Shown one piece after another: positions 1 through 8,111 of a stretch of 31,335 bases of DNA. Location: assembly GCA_937863205.1 (NCBI GenBank), contig CALMGA010000195.1:1-31335 (forward strand), given 5' to 3'. Below the pieces are notes generated by a model. That model saw nothing but the letters and a program-made list of their open reading frames with translations. It was not told the origin of the DNA and searched no databases. This stretch comes from an uncultured Beijerinckiaceae bacterium. Its GTDB lineage: Bacteria; Pseudomonadota; Alphaproteobacteria; Rhizobiales; Beijerinckiaceae. A program made the translations under genes and the position numbers. Position 1 is the first letter of the stretch. The number at the start of each line of letters is the position of its first letter.

Positions 1-2
1 CC

Positions 3-386
3 GGCTTCTACTACTGGTTCCCGAAGATGTCGGGCTACATGTACAACGAGACGCTGGGCAAGTGGCACTTCTGGCTGATGTTCATCGGCGTCAACGTGAC
101 CTTCTTCCCGCAGCACTTCCTCGGTCTGGCCGGCATGCCGCGTCGCTACGTCGACTACCCCGACGCCTTCCACCTTTGGAACGAGATCTCGTCGTGGGGA
201 TCCTACCTGTCCTTCGCGAGCGTGATCCTGTTCATCTACGTCATCTTCGAAGCGTTCCAGAAGAAGGTGCTCGCCGGCGACAATCCCTGGGGCGCGGGTG
301 CGACCACGCTGGAATGGACCCTGTCCTCGCCGCCGCCCTACCACCAGTTCGAGACGCTGCCCCGCATCACCGGCTCGAACCACTAA
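3..386 (+). CDS. ctaD: Cytochrome c oxidase subunit I, C-terminal part (5' end outside window)
   Basis: This is the last 127 residues of the heme-copper oxidase catalytic subunit of an aa3-type terminal oxidase, an inner-membrane proton pump. The open frame runs in from the window edge and stops at a TAA. The segment [16 protein letters not shown], with the Arg-Arg pair that contacts heme propionates, is diagnostic of subunit I. It is followed by a transmembrane helix ([19 protein letters not shown]) and the usual NPW...[11 protein letters not shown] tail. The heme and copper histidines lie upstream, outside the window. The downstream assembly genes support the assignment. Confidence 0.97.
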   Translation, partial: GFYYWFPKMSGYMYNETLGKWHFWLMFIGVNVTFFPQHFLGLAGMPRRYVDYPDAFHLWNEISSWGSYLSFASVILFIYVIFEAFQKKVLAGDNPWGAGATTLEWTLSSPPPYHQFETLPRITGSNH

Positions 387-662
387 CAACGTGCAAGATC
401 ATCGGCGTCGGATACCCCTCGTGGGTTCGACGTCGCCGGACCACCGGGTCGAAAAAGCGGCGGCTTGGTGAAGGTCGTCCGCGAACAAACGCGAGACCGC
501 GTTCGTGTCGTTGGCCCCGCGCGGCCTTTCCTGCATCTTCGCGGTTTGCTGGAAGCCGGTGGCTTCGACGCTGTAGTCCTTGGCGGCAGGCGTCGAGCCG
601 TTCCCTTCCCGGTCGACCGGACAAGAGCCGCCAAACCTCAGGCGGGCGTACACAGAGCGGTC

Positions 663-1598
663 ATGAGCTTTATCAGCGATAACACTCCAGCCTTCGTGTC
701 CAGTGCGGACCCCGGCGATTATCTCGCTCTCCTCAAGCCGCGCGTCATGTCGCTCGTCGTTTACACGGCCATTGCCGGCATGCTGATCGCACCTCACAGC
801 CTCAATCCCGTGCTCGCCGCCGCTGCGCTTCTTGCCATCGCGGTCGGCGCCGGGGCGAGCGGCGCCCTCAACATGTGGGTCGACGCCGACATCGACGGCT
901 TGATGAAGCGAACGGCGGGTAGGCCTATCCCGACCGGGCGCATCACGCCTGCCGAGGCGCTGGCCTTCGGCCTGACCCTGTCGATCCTCTCCGTCTTCAC
1001 CCTTGGCGTGGTCGCCAACTGGTTGTCGGCCAGCCTTCTCGCGTTCACGATCTTCTTCTACGTCGTCGTCTATTCCATCTGGCTGAAGCGCTCGACCCCG
1101 CAGAACATCGTGATCGGCGGTGCCGCCGGCGCCTATCCTCCGATGGTCGCCTATGCCGCCGTGACCGGCGAACTCGGTTGGCCGAGCGTCGTGCTCTTCG
1201 CCATCATCTTCGTCTGGACGCCGCCGCACTTCTGGGCGCTGGCGCTGGTCAAGTCGGAAGAGTTTGCCAGGGCCGGCATTCCGATGCTGCCCAACGTCGC
1301 CGGACCCGACCGCACCCGACGCGACATCCTCATCTATACCGTCTTTCTCGCGCCGGTGGGCGTCCTGCCCTACGCGCTCGGTTTCGCCACGCTCGCCTAT
1401 GGAGCGCTGGCTGCCGTGCTCGGCGTCGCCATGCTGGTGCTGGCGTGGCGCTGCTACAGGATCCGTGCCGGCGAGCCGGGCAACCGGGCAGCCATGGCCT
1501 TGTTCTCCTTCTCGATCCTCTACCTGTTCCTGTTGTTCGCCGACATCATCGGTGAGCGCGCGCTGATGATCGCCAAGGTGATCCCATCTCTGTCGTGA
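663..1598 (+). CDS. ctaB: Protoheme IX farnesyltransferase (heme O synthase)
   Basis: A UbiA-family prenyltransferase that adds a farnesyl group to heme b to make heme O, the precursor of heme A for the oxidase encoded around it. It has 311 residues and about nine hydrophobic helices. The polyprenyl-diphosphate/Mg-binding motif is visible as N70-x3-D74-x3-D78 ([15 protein letters not shown]), followed by [10 protein letters not shown] second conserved loop, [12 protein letters not shown], is also present. The frame is open further upstream, but ATG 663 gives the family-typical N-terminus (a short soluble leader, then [13 protein letters not shown]), and the upstream translation looks random. 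The gene is 276 bp from ctaD and 7 bp from coxF. Confidence 0.96.
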   Translation: MSFISDNTPAFVSSADPGDYLALLKPRVMSLVVYTAIAGMLIAPHSLNPVLAAAALLAIAVGAGASGALNMWVDADIDGLMKRTAGRPIPTGRITPAEALAFGLTLSILSVFTLGVVANWLSASLLAFTIFFYVVVYSIWLKRSTPQNIVIGGAAGAYPPMVAYAAVTGELGWPSVVLFAIIFVWTPPHFWALALVKSEEFARAGIPMLPNVAGPDRTRRDILIYTVFLAPVGVLPYALGFATLAYGALAAVLGVAMLVLAWRCYRIRAGEPGNRAAMALFSFSILYLFLLFADIIGERALMIAKVIPSLS

Positions 1599-1605
1599 GG
1601 GACCC

Positions 1606-1773
1606 ATGCCCGTAGGACGAGACAACGACGGCATCGTGCTGACGCCTCAGCAGCTTCGCAGCCGGCGCAACCGCAACATCGCCATCGGCGTCACGATCGG
1701 CTTTCTCGTGATCCTCTTCTACGTCGTCACCATCGCCAAGCTCGGTCCCGGCGTTCTCAAGCGGCCGTTGTGA
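1606..1773 (+). CDS. coxF: CoxF-like small membrane protein of the oxidase cluster
   Basis: A 55-residue protein starting at ATG 1606. A charged N-terminal part (QLRSRRNRN) is followed by one transmembrane helix (IAIGVTIGFLVILFYVVTI) and a short AKLGPG tail. Small single-helix proteins of this form sit between ctaB and ctaG in many alphaproteobacteria and are named CoxF; their biochemical role is not well defined. The start lies 7 bp after the ctaB stop, and the TGA shares one base with the ATG of ctaG (TGATG). Translation is therefore probably coupled and the product is probably an assembly accessory. The family name rests on position and shape rather than on a catalytic motif. Confidence 0.8.
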   Translation: MPVGRDNDGIVLTPQQLRSRRNRNIAIGVTIGFLVILFYVVTIAKLGPGVLKRPL

Positions 1774-2381
1774 TGAGCACGCCACGTCCCAATGGGCGCT
1801 GGCGGTTCGGCCGGCGCCACATCGCGCCGTTCGCCTCCGCGGCGACGGTTGTCGCCATGCTTGGCCTCGTCGCGGTCTCGTTGCCGCTGTACCGTGCCTT
1901 TTGCCAACTCACGGGCTATGAAGGCACGCCGCGCGTTGCAGCAGGTGCGTCGTTGCTCAAGGGCAAGCGCATCCTGCACGTCCGCTTCGACGCAAACGTC
2001 GGCGGCTCGCTGCCTTGGACCTTCGAACCGGAGATCCCGGCCCTCGATGTCCGCACCGGCCAGACCGCGACGGCTTTCTACCGCGTGAGTAATCGCAGCG
2101 ACCATGCCGTCACCGCCCACGCCGTCTACAATGTCGGCCCGCCCTCGATCGGGGGCTATTTCGACAAGATCGCCTGTTTCTGCTTCTCCGACCAGACGTT
2201 GCAGCCGCATGAAACGCTGGAGATGCCGGTCGTCTTTTTCCTCGATCCCGCGCTGGAGCAGGACGAAACGATGAACGGCGTCGCCGTGGTGGTCCTGTCG
2301 TACACGTTCTACCCGCAGAACAAGCCCGTCCCGTCCGGCGCAGCGGCTGTCGCGGCTGCGCCGGACGGCAAGAAGCTGTAG
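1773..2381 (+). CDS. ctaG: Cytochrome c oxidase assembly protein CtaG/Cox11
   Basis: A copper chaperone that delivers Cu to the Cu(B) site of oxidase subunit I. The 202-residue protein has one N-terminal membrane anchor (about residues 20-43) and a periplasmic immunoglobulin-like domain. The diagnostic CFCF copper motif is present (ACFCFSDQTL, C135 and C137), and a third conserved cysteine lies just after the anchor (YRAFCQLTGYEG, C44). The FYRVSNRSD and AVYNVGP stretches are also typical of the family. The start chosen is ATG 1773, which overlaps the coxF stop by one base; an in-frame GTG lies one codon upstream. The C-terminus is Ala/Pro-rich. Confidence 0.96.
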   Translation: MSTPRPNGRWRFGRRHIAPFASAATVVAMLGLVAVSLPLYRAFCQLTGYEGTPRVAAGASLLKGKRILHVRFDANVGGSLPWTFEPEIPALDVRTGQTATAFYRVSNRSDHAVTAHAVYNVGPPSIGGYFDKIACFCFSDQTLQPHETLEMPVVFFLDPALEQDETMNGVAVVVLSYTFYPQNKPVPSGAAAVAAAPDGKKL

Positions 2382-2410
2382 GGCTTAGGCGTCGCCGACG
2401 TCGGGACAGC

Positions 2411-2439
2411 TTGACCAGGCGTCGGCGAAGGCGCTAACG
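2411..2439 (+). promoter_or_regulatory. Possible promoter upstream of ctaE
   Basis: Within the 114-bp ctaG-ctaE gap, TTGACC (2411-2416) is followed after 17 bp by CTAACG (2434-2439). The -35 box is good and the -10 box weak. The site partly overlaps a 9-bp inverted repeat (TCGCCGACG at 2392-2400 against CGTCGGCGA at 2420-2428). This could give ctaE a secondary promoter or simply be mRNA structure. It is inferred from pattern only. Confidence 0.3.
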
Positions 2440-2495
2440 CCATCGCAACGCAAAAGTCGCCCGGCAGGCCGGGACATCGGGGAGAACGAAGGGCC

Positions 2496-3344
2496 ATGGC
2501 CGGCGTCAAGCCCAATCACGACTACCATCTCGTCCCGCTCAGCCCCTGGCCGCTCGTCGGCTCGCTGAGCGCCTTCGTGATGGCCGTCGGTGGCATTGTC
2601 TGGATGAAGTCGCTGTCGGCCTCCGGCCCCTACGTGTTCGGGGCCGGCCTGCTCGGCGTCTTGTTCACCATGATCGCATGGTGGACCGACGTCGTTCGTG
2701 AGGCCGAGCATGGCGACCACACCCGCGTGGTGCAGATCAGCCATCGCTACGGCATGATCCTGTTCATCGCGTCCGAGGTGATGTTCTTCGTCGCTTGGTT
2801 CTGGGCCTATTTCGACATCGCCCTCTACCCCCACGAGACGATCGAATACGCCCGCACGCAGGCGATCGGCGGCGTGTGGCCTCCAAAGGGAACGGATGCG
2901 CTCGATCCCTGGCACTTCCCGCTCTTCAACACGCTGCTGCTGCTGACGTCGGGCACAACGGTGACGTGGGCGCACCACGCCCTGCTGCATACCGAGCGCT
3001 CGGCGATCGCCAAGGGTCTCATCCTCACCATCGTGCTCGGCGTGCTGTTCACCTGCGTCCAGGCCTACGAATACGCTCATGCCCCGTTCGCCTTTTCGAG
3101 CGCGATGGGCTCGAACTTCTACATGCCCACAGGCTTCCACGGCTTTCACGTCGTCATCGGGTCGCTGTTCCTGATGGTTTGCCTCGTGCGCGTGCTGGTC
3201 GGCCAGTTCACGACACGCCAGCACCTCGGGTTCGAATTCGCCGCCTGGTATTGGCATTTCGTCGACGTCGTCTGGCTGTTCCTGTTCGCCTGCATCTACG
3301 TTTGGGGGTCCTGGGGTGCGGTGACCGAAGCCATCAAGCCTTGA
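2496..3344 (+). CDS. ctaE: Cytochrome c oxidase subunit III
   Basis: A core membrane subunit of the aa3 oxidase. It lacks redox centres, stabilises subunit I and supports proton uptake. The 282-residue protein has seven predicted transmembrane helices. Characteristic segments are HDYHLVPLSPWPL near the N-terminus, SEVMFFVAWFWAYF, LLTSGTTVTWAHHAL, MPTGFHGFHVVIGSLFL and AWYWHFVDVVWLFLF; the last includes the strongly conserved WHFVDVVW. ATG 2496 follows a weak Shine-Dalgarno (GGGGAGAACGAAGGG). It is the third structural or assembly component in the cluster after ctaD, and lies 26 bp before the next gene. Confidence 0.97.
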   Translation: MAGVKPNHDYHLVPLSPWPLVGSLSAFVMAVGGIVWMKSLSASGPYVFGAGLLGVLFTMIAWWTDVVREAEHGDHTRVVQISHRYGMILFIASEVMFFVAWFWAYFDIALYPHETIEYARTQAIGGVWPPKGTDALDPWHFPLFNTLLLLTSGTTVTWAHHALLHTERSAIAKGLILTIVLGVLFTCVQAYEYAHAPFAFSSAMGSNFYMPTGFHGFHVVIGSLFLMVCLVRVLVGQFTTRQHLGFEFAAWYWHFVDVVWLFLFACIYVWGSWGAVTEAIKP

Positions 3345-3370
3345 GATCAGCCGAGTGAGCGGAGAGGGCG

Positions 3371-3796
3371 GTGCCGCCCTCTGCTCCTCGCAAGGCTCAC
3401 GTCCGGAGGCTCATGCCCGACGCCACGCCCGGTCCGTCATCTTCGCCGCCCTCCCCGATCCTGGCTGGCCTTGCCGGACGATGCCCGAACTGCGGCAAAC
3501 GGTCGATCTTCGACGGGTTTCTCGCACTGAAGTCGACCTGCCCGGCCTGCGGGTTCGATCTCAGTCGGGCCGATACGGGTGATGGCCCGGCCTTCTTCGC
3601 CTCGTTCCTCGGCGGATTCCTGCTGCTTGCGGCCGGCATCTGGATGCAGATCAGCTTCGAGCCACCGGTGTGGGCCTACGTGGTCCTCTTCGTCGTCGGC
3701 GCCGTGTTCATCGTCGGCCTGATCCGGCCGCTGAAAGGTCTGCTCACCGCGTTGCAGTTCGCCAACAAGGCCGAACAAGGACACCTGGAGCCATGA
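3371..3796 (+). CDS. DUF983 family membrane protein
   Basis: A small inner-membrane protein of the DUF983 family, frequently encoded between ctaE and SURF1 in alphaproteobacteria; its molecular role is unknown. The N-terminal half holds two CxxC pairs (CPNCGKRSIFDGF and CPACGFDL), suggesting a zinc ribbon. Two hydrophobic helices follow (FFASFLGGFLLLAAGIWMQ and WAYVVLFVVGAVFIVGLI), then RPLKGLLTALQF. GTG 3371 follows GGAGAGGG closely and gives 141 residues. ATG 3413, preceded by CGGAGG, would give 127 residues and is about equally likely. The stop overlaps the SURF1 start (ATGA). Confidence 0.88.
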   Translation: MPPSAPRKAHVRRLMPDATPGPSSSPPSPILAGLAGRCPNCGKRSIFDGFLALKSTCPACGFDLSRADTGDGPAFFASFLGGFLLLAAGIWMQISFEPPVWAYVVLFVVGAVFIVGLIRPLKGLLTALQFANKAEQGHLEP

Positions 3797-4599
3797 TCGG
3801 ATCATCGACCGGATCGCGGCCCTGGCGCCAGCTTCTCGTCCCGGCGATGTGCACGCTGTTGATGGGTACCCTGCTGGTCGGGCTCGGCGTGTGGCAGATC
3901 AAGCGCCTCGCCTGGAAGGAGGCGCTGATCGCCCGCGTCGAGGGCCAGGCCAGGGCCGCGCCGCAGCCGTTGCCACCCCCGGCCGACTGGGCGGCGATGG
4001 CGCCGGGCGACTACGAGTTCCGTCACGTCGGCGTCGACGGCACCTTCGACCAAGCGGCGGAGACCTTGATCCTGCGCGCGTCGGCGGACGGGCCGGGCTA
4101 CCACGTCATCACGCCCCTGCGTCTTGCCGGCGGCGGAATGGTGCTGGTCGATCGCGGTTACGTGCCGCTCGACAGGAAGGCGCCGGCGAGCCGCGAGGCC
4201 GGCGAAGTGTCCGGCCCCGTGCACCTGACCGGCCTGCTCCGCGCCCCGGAGCCTCGCAACTTCTTCACGCCGGCCGATACCGACGGCGCGTTCTTCACCC
4301 GCGACCCGCGGAAGATCGCCGCCTACCACCACCTCGCGGCGGTGGCACCCTTCTCGATCGATGCCGACCCGGCCATGACCAACACCGGCGGCTGGCCCAA
4401 ACCCGGCCTGGTCGAGCTCGCCCTGCCCAACAACCACCTGTCCTACGCCCTCACCTGGTTCGGGCTCGCCCTCGGCTTGGCCGGCGTCTTCACCGCCTAC
4501 GCCTGGAAGCGGCTTGCCCCGGCGCGGGCGCCGGGCGATCGTTCGCCGGCCGCCACGTCGGCGACGCCGGGATCCACCATCATCGAGCATAGGCTGTGA
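3793..4599 (+). CDS. surf1: SURF1 family cytochrome c oxidase assembly protein
   Basis: An inner-membrane assembly factor for the aa3 oxidase, linked to heme A insertion into subunit I. The 268-residue protein has the standard hairpin layout: an N-terminal helix (about residues 16-34, ending GVWQIKRLAWK), a periplasmic domain, and a C-terminal helix (about 226-248). The SURF1 signatures GVWQ, GPGYHVITPLRL, VLVDRGYVPLD and NNHLSYALTWFGLA are all present. The C-terminal tail is Ala/Pro-rich. ATG 3793 overlaps the preceding stop by 4 nt, and its own TGA overlaps the GTG start of thrC by 3 nt. The protein is therefore translated as part of the oxidase operon. Confidence 0.95.
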   Translation: MIGSSTGSRPWRQLLVPAMCTLLMGTLLVGLGVWQIKRLAWKEALIARVEGQARAAPQPLPPPADWAAMAPGDYEFRHVGVDGTFDQAAETLILRASADGPGYHVITPLRLAGGGMVLVDRGYVPLDRKAPASREAGEVSGPVHLTGLLRAPEPRNFFTPADTDGAFFTRDPRKIAAYHHLAAVAPFSIDADPAMTNTGGWPKPGLVELALPNNHLSYALTWFGLALGLAGVFTAYAWKRLAPARAPGDRSPAATSATPGSTIIEHRL

Positions 4600-6017
4600 G
4601 ATATATCTCGACCCGCGGCGAAGCCCCGGTGCTCGGCTTCAGCGAGGCGATGCTCGCCGGCCTCGCCCGCGACGGCGGCCTGTACCTGCCGCAAACCTAT
4701 CCCCGCCTGTCGGCCGAGGCGATCGCCGCTTTCGCCGGCCAGCCCTACGCCAAGGTCACCGAAGCCGTTCTCGCGCCTTTCGTCGGGGCCGATTTCGATA
4801 TGCCGACCCTGCGTGGCATGATCGCAGCGGCCTATGCCGGCTTCCGCCATCAGGCGGTGGCGCCGCTGAGCCAGGTCGAGGACAACCTCTTCATCCTCGA
4901 ACTCTTCCACGGTCCCACGCTCGCCTTCAAGGATCTGGCGATGCAGCTGCTTGCCCGGATGATGGAACATGCGCTAACCCGCCGGGGCCAGCACGCCACC
5001 ATCATCGGCGCCACCTCCGGCGATACGGGGGCCGCCGCCATCGAGGCGTTCCGCGGCCTCAACAACATCGACGTCGTGATCTTCTACCCCCATGAGCGCG
5101 TCAGCCCGGTGCAGCGCCGGCAGATGACCACGGTGGACGGCGACAACATCCACGTCGTCGCGCTGGAAGGCACCTTCGATGACTGTCAGGCAGCGGTGAA
5201 GGCCCTCTTCAACCACGCCGCGTTCCGCCAGGACTACGGCCTGTCCGGTGTCAATTCCATCAATTGGGCGCGGGTGCTGGCGCAGTGCGTGTATTATTTC
5301 ACGGCCGCGGTGGCGCTCGGTGCGCCGCACCGGCCGGTGTCCTTCGCCGTCCCCACCGGGAACTTCGGCGATGTTCTCGCCGGCTGGATCGCCAAGCGGA
5401 TGGGCCTGCCCGTCGATCGACTCGTCGTCGCCACCAACAGCAACGACATCCTGGTGCGGGCTCTCGCCACTGGACGCTACGAGATGCGCGGCGTCCATCA
5501 CACCCAGTCGCCGTCGATGGACATCGAGGTGTCGTCCAACTTCGAGCGCCTGCTGTTCGAGGCGGATGGACGTGACGGCGCCGGCCTGCGCGGCCTGATG
5601 GCCGGGTTGAAGCAGTCCGGCGGCTTCACCGTTCCCGAAGCGGCCCTGGCGGCGATCCGCCGGGATTTCGATGCGGCGTCGGCGAGCGAGGAGGAAACCT
5701 CGGCCGAGATCGCCCGCTGCTGGCATCGCTCGTCCGAGCTGGTCGATCCGCACACGGCCGTTGGGCTGCACGCCGCCCGCGCGCGCCTGCGCGCCGATCC
5801 GGCGACGCCGATGGTTGTGCTGGGCACAGCCCACGCCGCCAAGTTCCCCGATGCCATCGAGCGGGCGATCGGCCTGCGCCCGCCCCTGCCGGCCCACCTC
5901 GCCGACCTGCTCGGACGCTCGGAACGCTTTACCGTCCTGCCCAACGAGCAGGTCGCCGTGGAAAGCTTCATCCGCGAGCGCGTCGACCCAACCCGCAGCC
6001 TCAAGGCCGCTTCTTGA
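4596..6017 (+). CDS. thrC: Threonine synthase
   Basis: A PLP-dependent enzyme that converts O-phosphohomoserine to threonine and phosphate, the last step of threonine biosynthesis. The 473-residue length matches the long form found in proteobacteria and fungi. The N-terminus MRYISTRGE is typical. The PLP lysine is K112 in HGPTLAFKDLAMQ, and the phosphate-binding loop is ATSGDTGAAA. Further conserved blocks are NSINWARVLAQCVYYF and VPTGNFGDVLAGW. The start is GTG 4596, fixed by the family N-terminus and by the GTGA overlap with SURF1. Its place in an oxidase cluster reflects conserved gene order rather than an evident pathway link. Confidence 0.97.
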   Translation: MRYISTRGEAPVLGFSEAMLAGLARDGGLYLPQTYPRLSAEAIAAFAGQPYAKVTEAVLAPFVGADFDMPTLRGMIAAAYAGFRHQAVAPLSQVEDNLFILELFHGPTLAFKDLAMQLLARMMEHALTRRGQHATIIGATSGDTGAAAIEAFRGLNNIDVVIFYPHERVSPVQRRQMTTVDGDNIHVVALEGTFDDCQAAVKALFNHAAFRQDYGLSGVNSINWARVLAQCVYYFTAAVALGAPHRPVSFAVPTGNFGDVLAGWIAKRMGLPVDRLVVATNSNDILVRALATGRYEMRGVHHTQSPSMDIEVSSNFERLLFEADGRDGAGLRGLMAGLKQSGGFTVPEAALAAIRRDFDAASASEEETSAEIARCWHRSSELVDPHTAVGLHAARARLRADPATPMVVLGTAHAAKFPDAIERAIGLRPPLPAHLADLLGRSERFTVLPNEQVAVESFIRERVDPTRSLKAAS

Positions 6018-7333
6018 GCGTGGAAATCTCGCAACTGCCGTCGGGCCTGCGCGTCGTAACCGACGCGATGCCGCATCTGGAGACGGCCTCGCTGGGCGTC
6101 TGGGTCGGCGCCGGCTCGCGCCACGAGCTGGCGCATCAGCAGGGTTTGTCGCACCTGCTCGAACATATGGCCTTCAAGGGCACCCACAGCCGCTCGGCGC
6201 AGTCCATCGCCGAGGAGATCGAGGCGGTCGGCGGCGACCTCAACGCGGCGACAAGCGTCGAGCAGACGGCCTTCTACGCCCATCTCCTCGCCCAGGACGC
6301 CGGCCTCGCTCTCGACATCCTCGCCGACATCCTGCTGAATTCGACTTTCGATCCGGCGGAGCTGGAGCGCGAGAAGGGCGTGATCCTGCAGGAGATCGGC
6401 TCGGTCGAGGACACGCCCGACGACCTCGTCTTCGACCTGTTCAACGCCACCGCCTTCCCCGGCCAACCGCTGGGCCGCGCCATCCTCGGCACGCCGCACA
6501 GCGTCGCCGCCTTCGAGCGCTCGGCCATCGACGGCTATCTCGGCTCGCACTACCACGGTGGCGCGATGGTCGTCGCGGCGGCGGGAGCGGTCGAGCACGC
6601 CCGCATGGTGGACGAGGTCCAGGCCCGCTTCGCCACCCTGCCGGCCCGTGTGCCGGCCGACGCCGCCCCGGCCGGGCGCTATGCCGGCGGCGAGACGCGC
6701 CTGAAGAAACGCCTCGGCCAAGCTCACATCGTGGTCGGCTGGGAAGGGCTCGCCTACGACCATCCCGAGCACTATGCCCTTCAGGTCTTCGCCAATGCGG
6801 TCGGCGGCGGCATGTCGTCCCGGCTGTTCCAGGAGGTGCGGGAGAAGCGCGGGCTGGCCTACAGCATCTACACCTTCAATTGGGCCTACGCCGACACCGG
6901 GCTGTTCGGCTTCTACGCCGCGACCGGCGCCGCCGACGTCGCGGAACTGATGCCGGTCGCCCTTGATTCCCTGGCGGCGGCGACGCAGGATCTCACCGAG
7001 GCCGAGGTGCAGCGGGCCAAGGCGCAGATGAAGGTGTCGCTGCTCGCCGCACTGGAATCGGCGACGTCGCGCTCGGAGCAGATCGCCCGGCAGATGCTGG
7101 CCTTCGGCCGCGTGGTGTCGCGCGCGGAGATGATCGGGCGGATCGAGACGCTCAGCCTGTCGACCATCCGTCAGGCCGGCGCGCGCGCGCTGCGCTCGGC
7201 GGCGACCGTCAGCTCGATCGGACCCGTCGGCAAGGTTTTGACGCCGGATCGCGTCGCGATGCGCGTCGGTGGTGGCCAGGGGCGCGCAGGCGGGCCGACG
7301 ATTGCGCCGACAGGCGGGTCGGGACGGCACTGA
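6014..7333 (+). CDS. M16 family zinc metalloprotease (processing-peptidase-like)
   Basis: An inverzincin of the pitrilysin family, closest in form to the bacterial relatives of the mitochondrial processing peptidase beta subunit. The inverted zinc motif HLLEH (H47, E50, H51) is present, with the third ligand at E127 in ILQEIGSVEDTPDD, at the expected 76-residue spacing. The second domain carries the conserved GGGMSSRLFQEVREKRGLAY. The length of 439 residues is near the family's usual 420, plus a Gly-rich tail. The start is TTG 6014, giving the common MSVEIS leader and a 4-nt overlap with thrC; GTG 6020 is the alternative. The natural substrate is unknown, and no signal peptide is seen. Confidence 0.94.
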   Translation: MSVEISQLPSGLRVVTDAMPHLETASLGVWVGAGSRHELAHQQGLSHLLEHMAFKGTHSRSAQSIAEEIEAVGGDLNAATSVEQTAFYAHLLAQDAGLALDILADILLNSTFDPAELEREKGVILQEIGSVEDTPDDLVFDLFNATAFPGQPLGRAILGTPHSVAAFERSAIDGYLGSHYHGGAMVVAAAGAVEHARMVDEVQARFATLPARVPADAAPAGRYAGGETRLKKRLGQAHIVVGWEGLAYDHPEHYALQVFANAVGGGMSSRLFQEVREKRGLAYSIYTFNWAYADTGLFGFYAATGAADVAELMPVALDSLAAATQDLTEAEVQRAKAQMKVSLLAALESATSRSEQIARQMLAFGRVVSRAEMIGRIETLSLSTIRQAGARALRSAATVSSIGPVGKVLTPDRVAMRVGGGQGRAGGPTIAPTGGSGRH

Positions 7334-7947
7334 TGGCCTTGTTCCGCATCGGCACGGCGAGGGACAGCGCCAATTTCGTGCGCGGCGACAACGTCTACCT
7401 CCGTCCGCCCGAGATGAGCGACTTCGAAGATTGGGCGGCGCTGCGACACCGGTCGCGGGCTTTCCTGACGCCATGGGAGCCGACCTGGCCATCCGACGAC
7501 CTGACCCGCGCGGCCTTCCGCCGGCGCCTGCGCCGCCATGCCGGCGAGATCGGCAACGACGAGGCCTATCCCTTCCTCCTGTTTCGCGAATGCGACGACG
7601 CCCTGCTCGGGGGCCTCACCTTCGGCCAAGTCAAGCGCGGCGTCGCCCAGGCGACCACCCTGGGCTACTGGATGGGCCAGCCCTTCGCCGGCCAGGGGTG
7701 GATGGCACGGGCCGTGCGCGCTGCGACCGGCTTCGCCTTCGCCACCCTTCGCCTGCACCGGATCGAAGCCGCCTGCCTGCCCAGCAACGAGGCTTCGATC
7801 CGCCTGCTGACCCGCACAAGCTTCCGCCAGGAAGGCCTGGCCCGCGCTTATCTCCGCATCAACGGCGTCTGGCAGGATCACCTTCTGTTCGCCCTGCTGG
7901 AGTGCGATCCTGTCTCGTTGCGCCTGCCGCGGCGCGAGCGATCCTGA
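7333..7947 (+). CDS. GNAT acetyltransferase, RimJ/RimL type
   Basis: A 204-residue GCN5-related N-acetyltransferase of the RimJ/RimL group, whose known members acetylate protein N-termini or small molecules using acetyl-CoA. The fold is visible: an N-terminal VYLRPPEMSDFEDWAALR strand-helix, GYWMGQPFAGQGWMARAV carrying the acetyl-CoA pyrophosphate loop (GQGWM), HRIEAACLPSNEASIRLL, and the closing SFRQEGLARAYLRINGVWQDHLLF. The substrate cannot be told from sequence. The ATG shares one base with the stop of the M16 gene (TGATG), so the two are co-translated. This pairing recurs in alphaproteobacteria. Confidence 0.9.
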   Translation: MALFRIGTARDSANFVRGDNVYLRPPEMSDFEDWAALRHRSRAFLTPWEPTWPSDDLTRAAFRRRLRRHAGEIGNDEAYPFLLFRECDDALLGGLTFGQVKRGVAQATTLGYWMGQPFAGQGWMARAVRAATGFAFATLRLHRIEAACLPSNEASIRLLTRTSFRQEGLARAYLRINGVWQDHLLFALLECDPVSLRLPRRERS

Positions 7948-8111
7948 CGATGGCGGGGGCCGGTGGACGTGCGCCAAGCCGAGGCTTGCCCTGCCTGCAA
8001 GCAGCCACTACGGTTCGGAAGATAAGGAACGGGACGGCCGCGAGGCGTGGGCATCCTCGTCGTGTCGCGGGTTCGTGCGTCACGCGCGGACATCTGTTGG
8101 GAAGATCGTGC

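Noticed and set aside
399..1634. A 411-codon open frame on the minus strand across ctaB
   Set aside because: It is the antisense shadow of ctaB in GC-rich DNA: highly charged, Gly/Asp/Arg-biased, with no family pattern, while ctaB itself has clear motifs.
5498..7492. A 664-codon minus-strand open frame across thrC and the M16 gene
   Set aside because: It is Arg/Gly/Ala-biased antisense sequence without motifs; the plus-strand genes are unambiguous.
7986..8014. TTGCCC-17-TACGGT as a promoter for the GGDEF-EAL gene
   Set aside because: The -35 box is poor and the -10 box weak. The 164-bp gap could hold a promoter, but this pair is not convincing.
7269..8111. Extending the GGDEF-EAL gene upstream to 7269
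   Set aside because: The upstream part overlaps the acetyltransferase gene entirely and reads as an Arg/Pro-rich shadow. The signal peptide beginning at 8112 marks the natural N-terminus.
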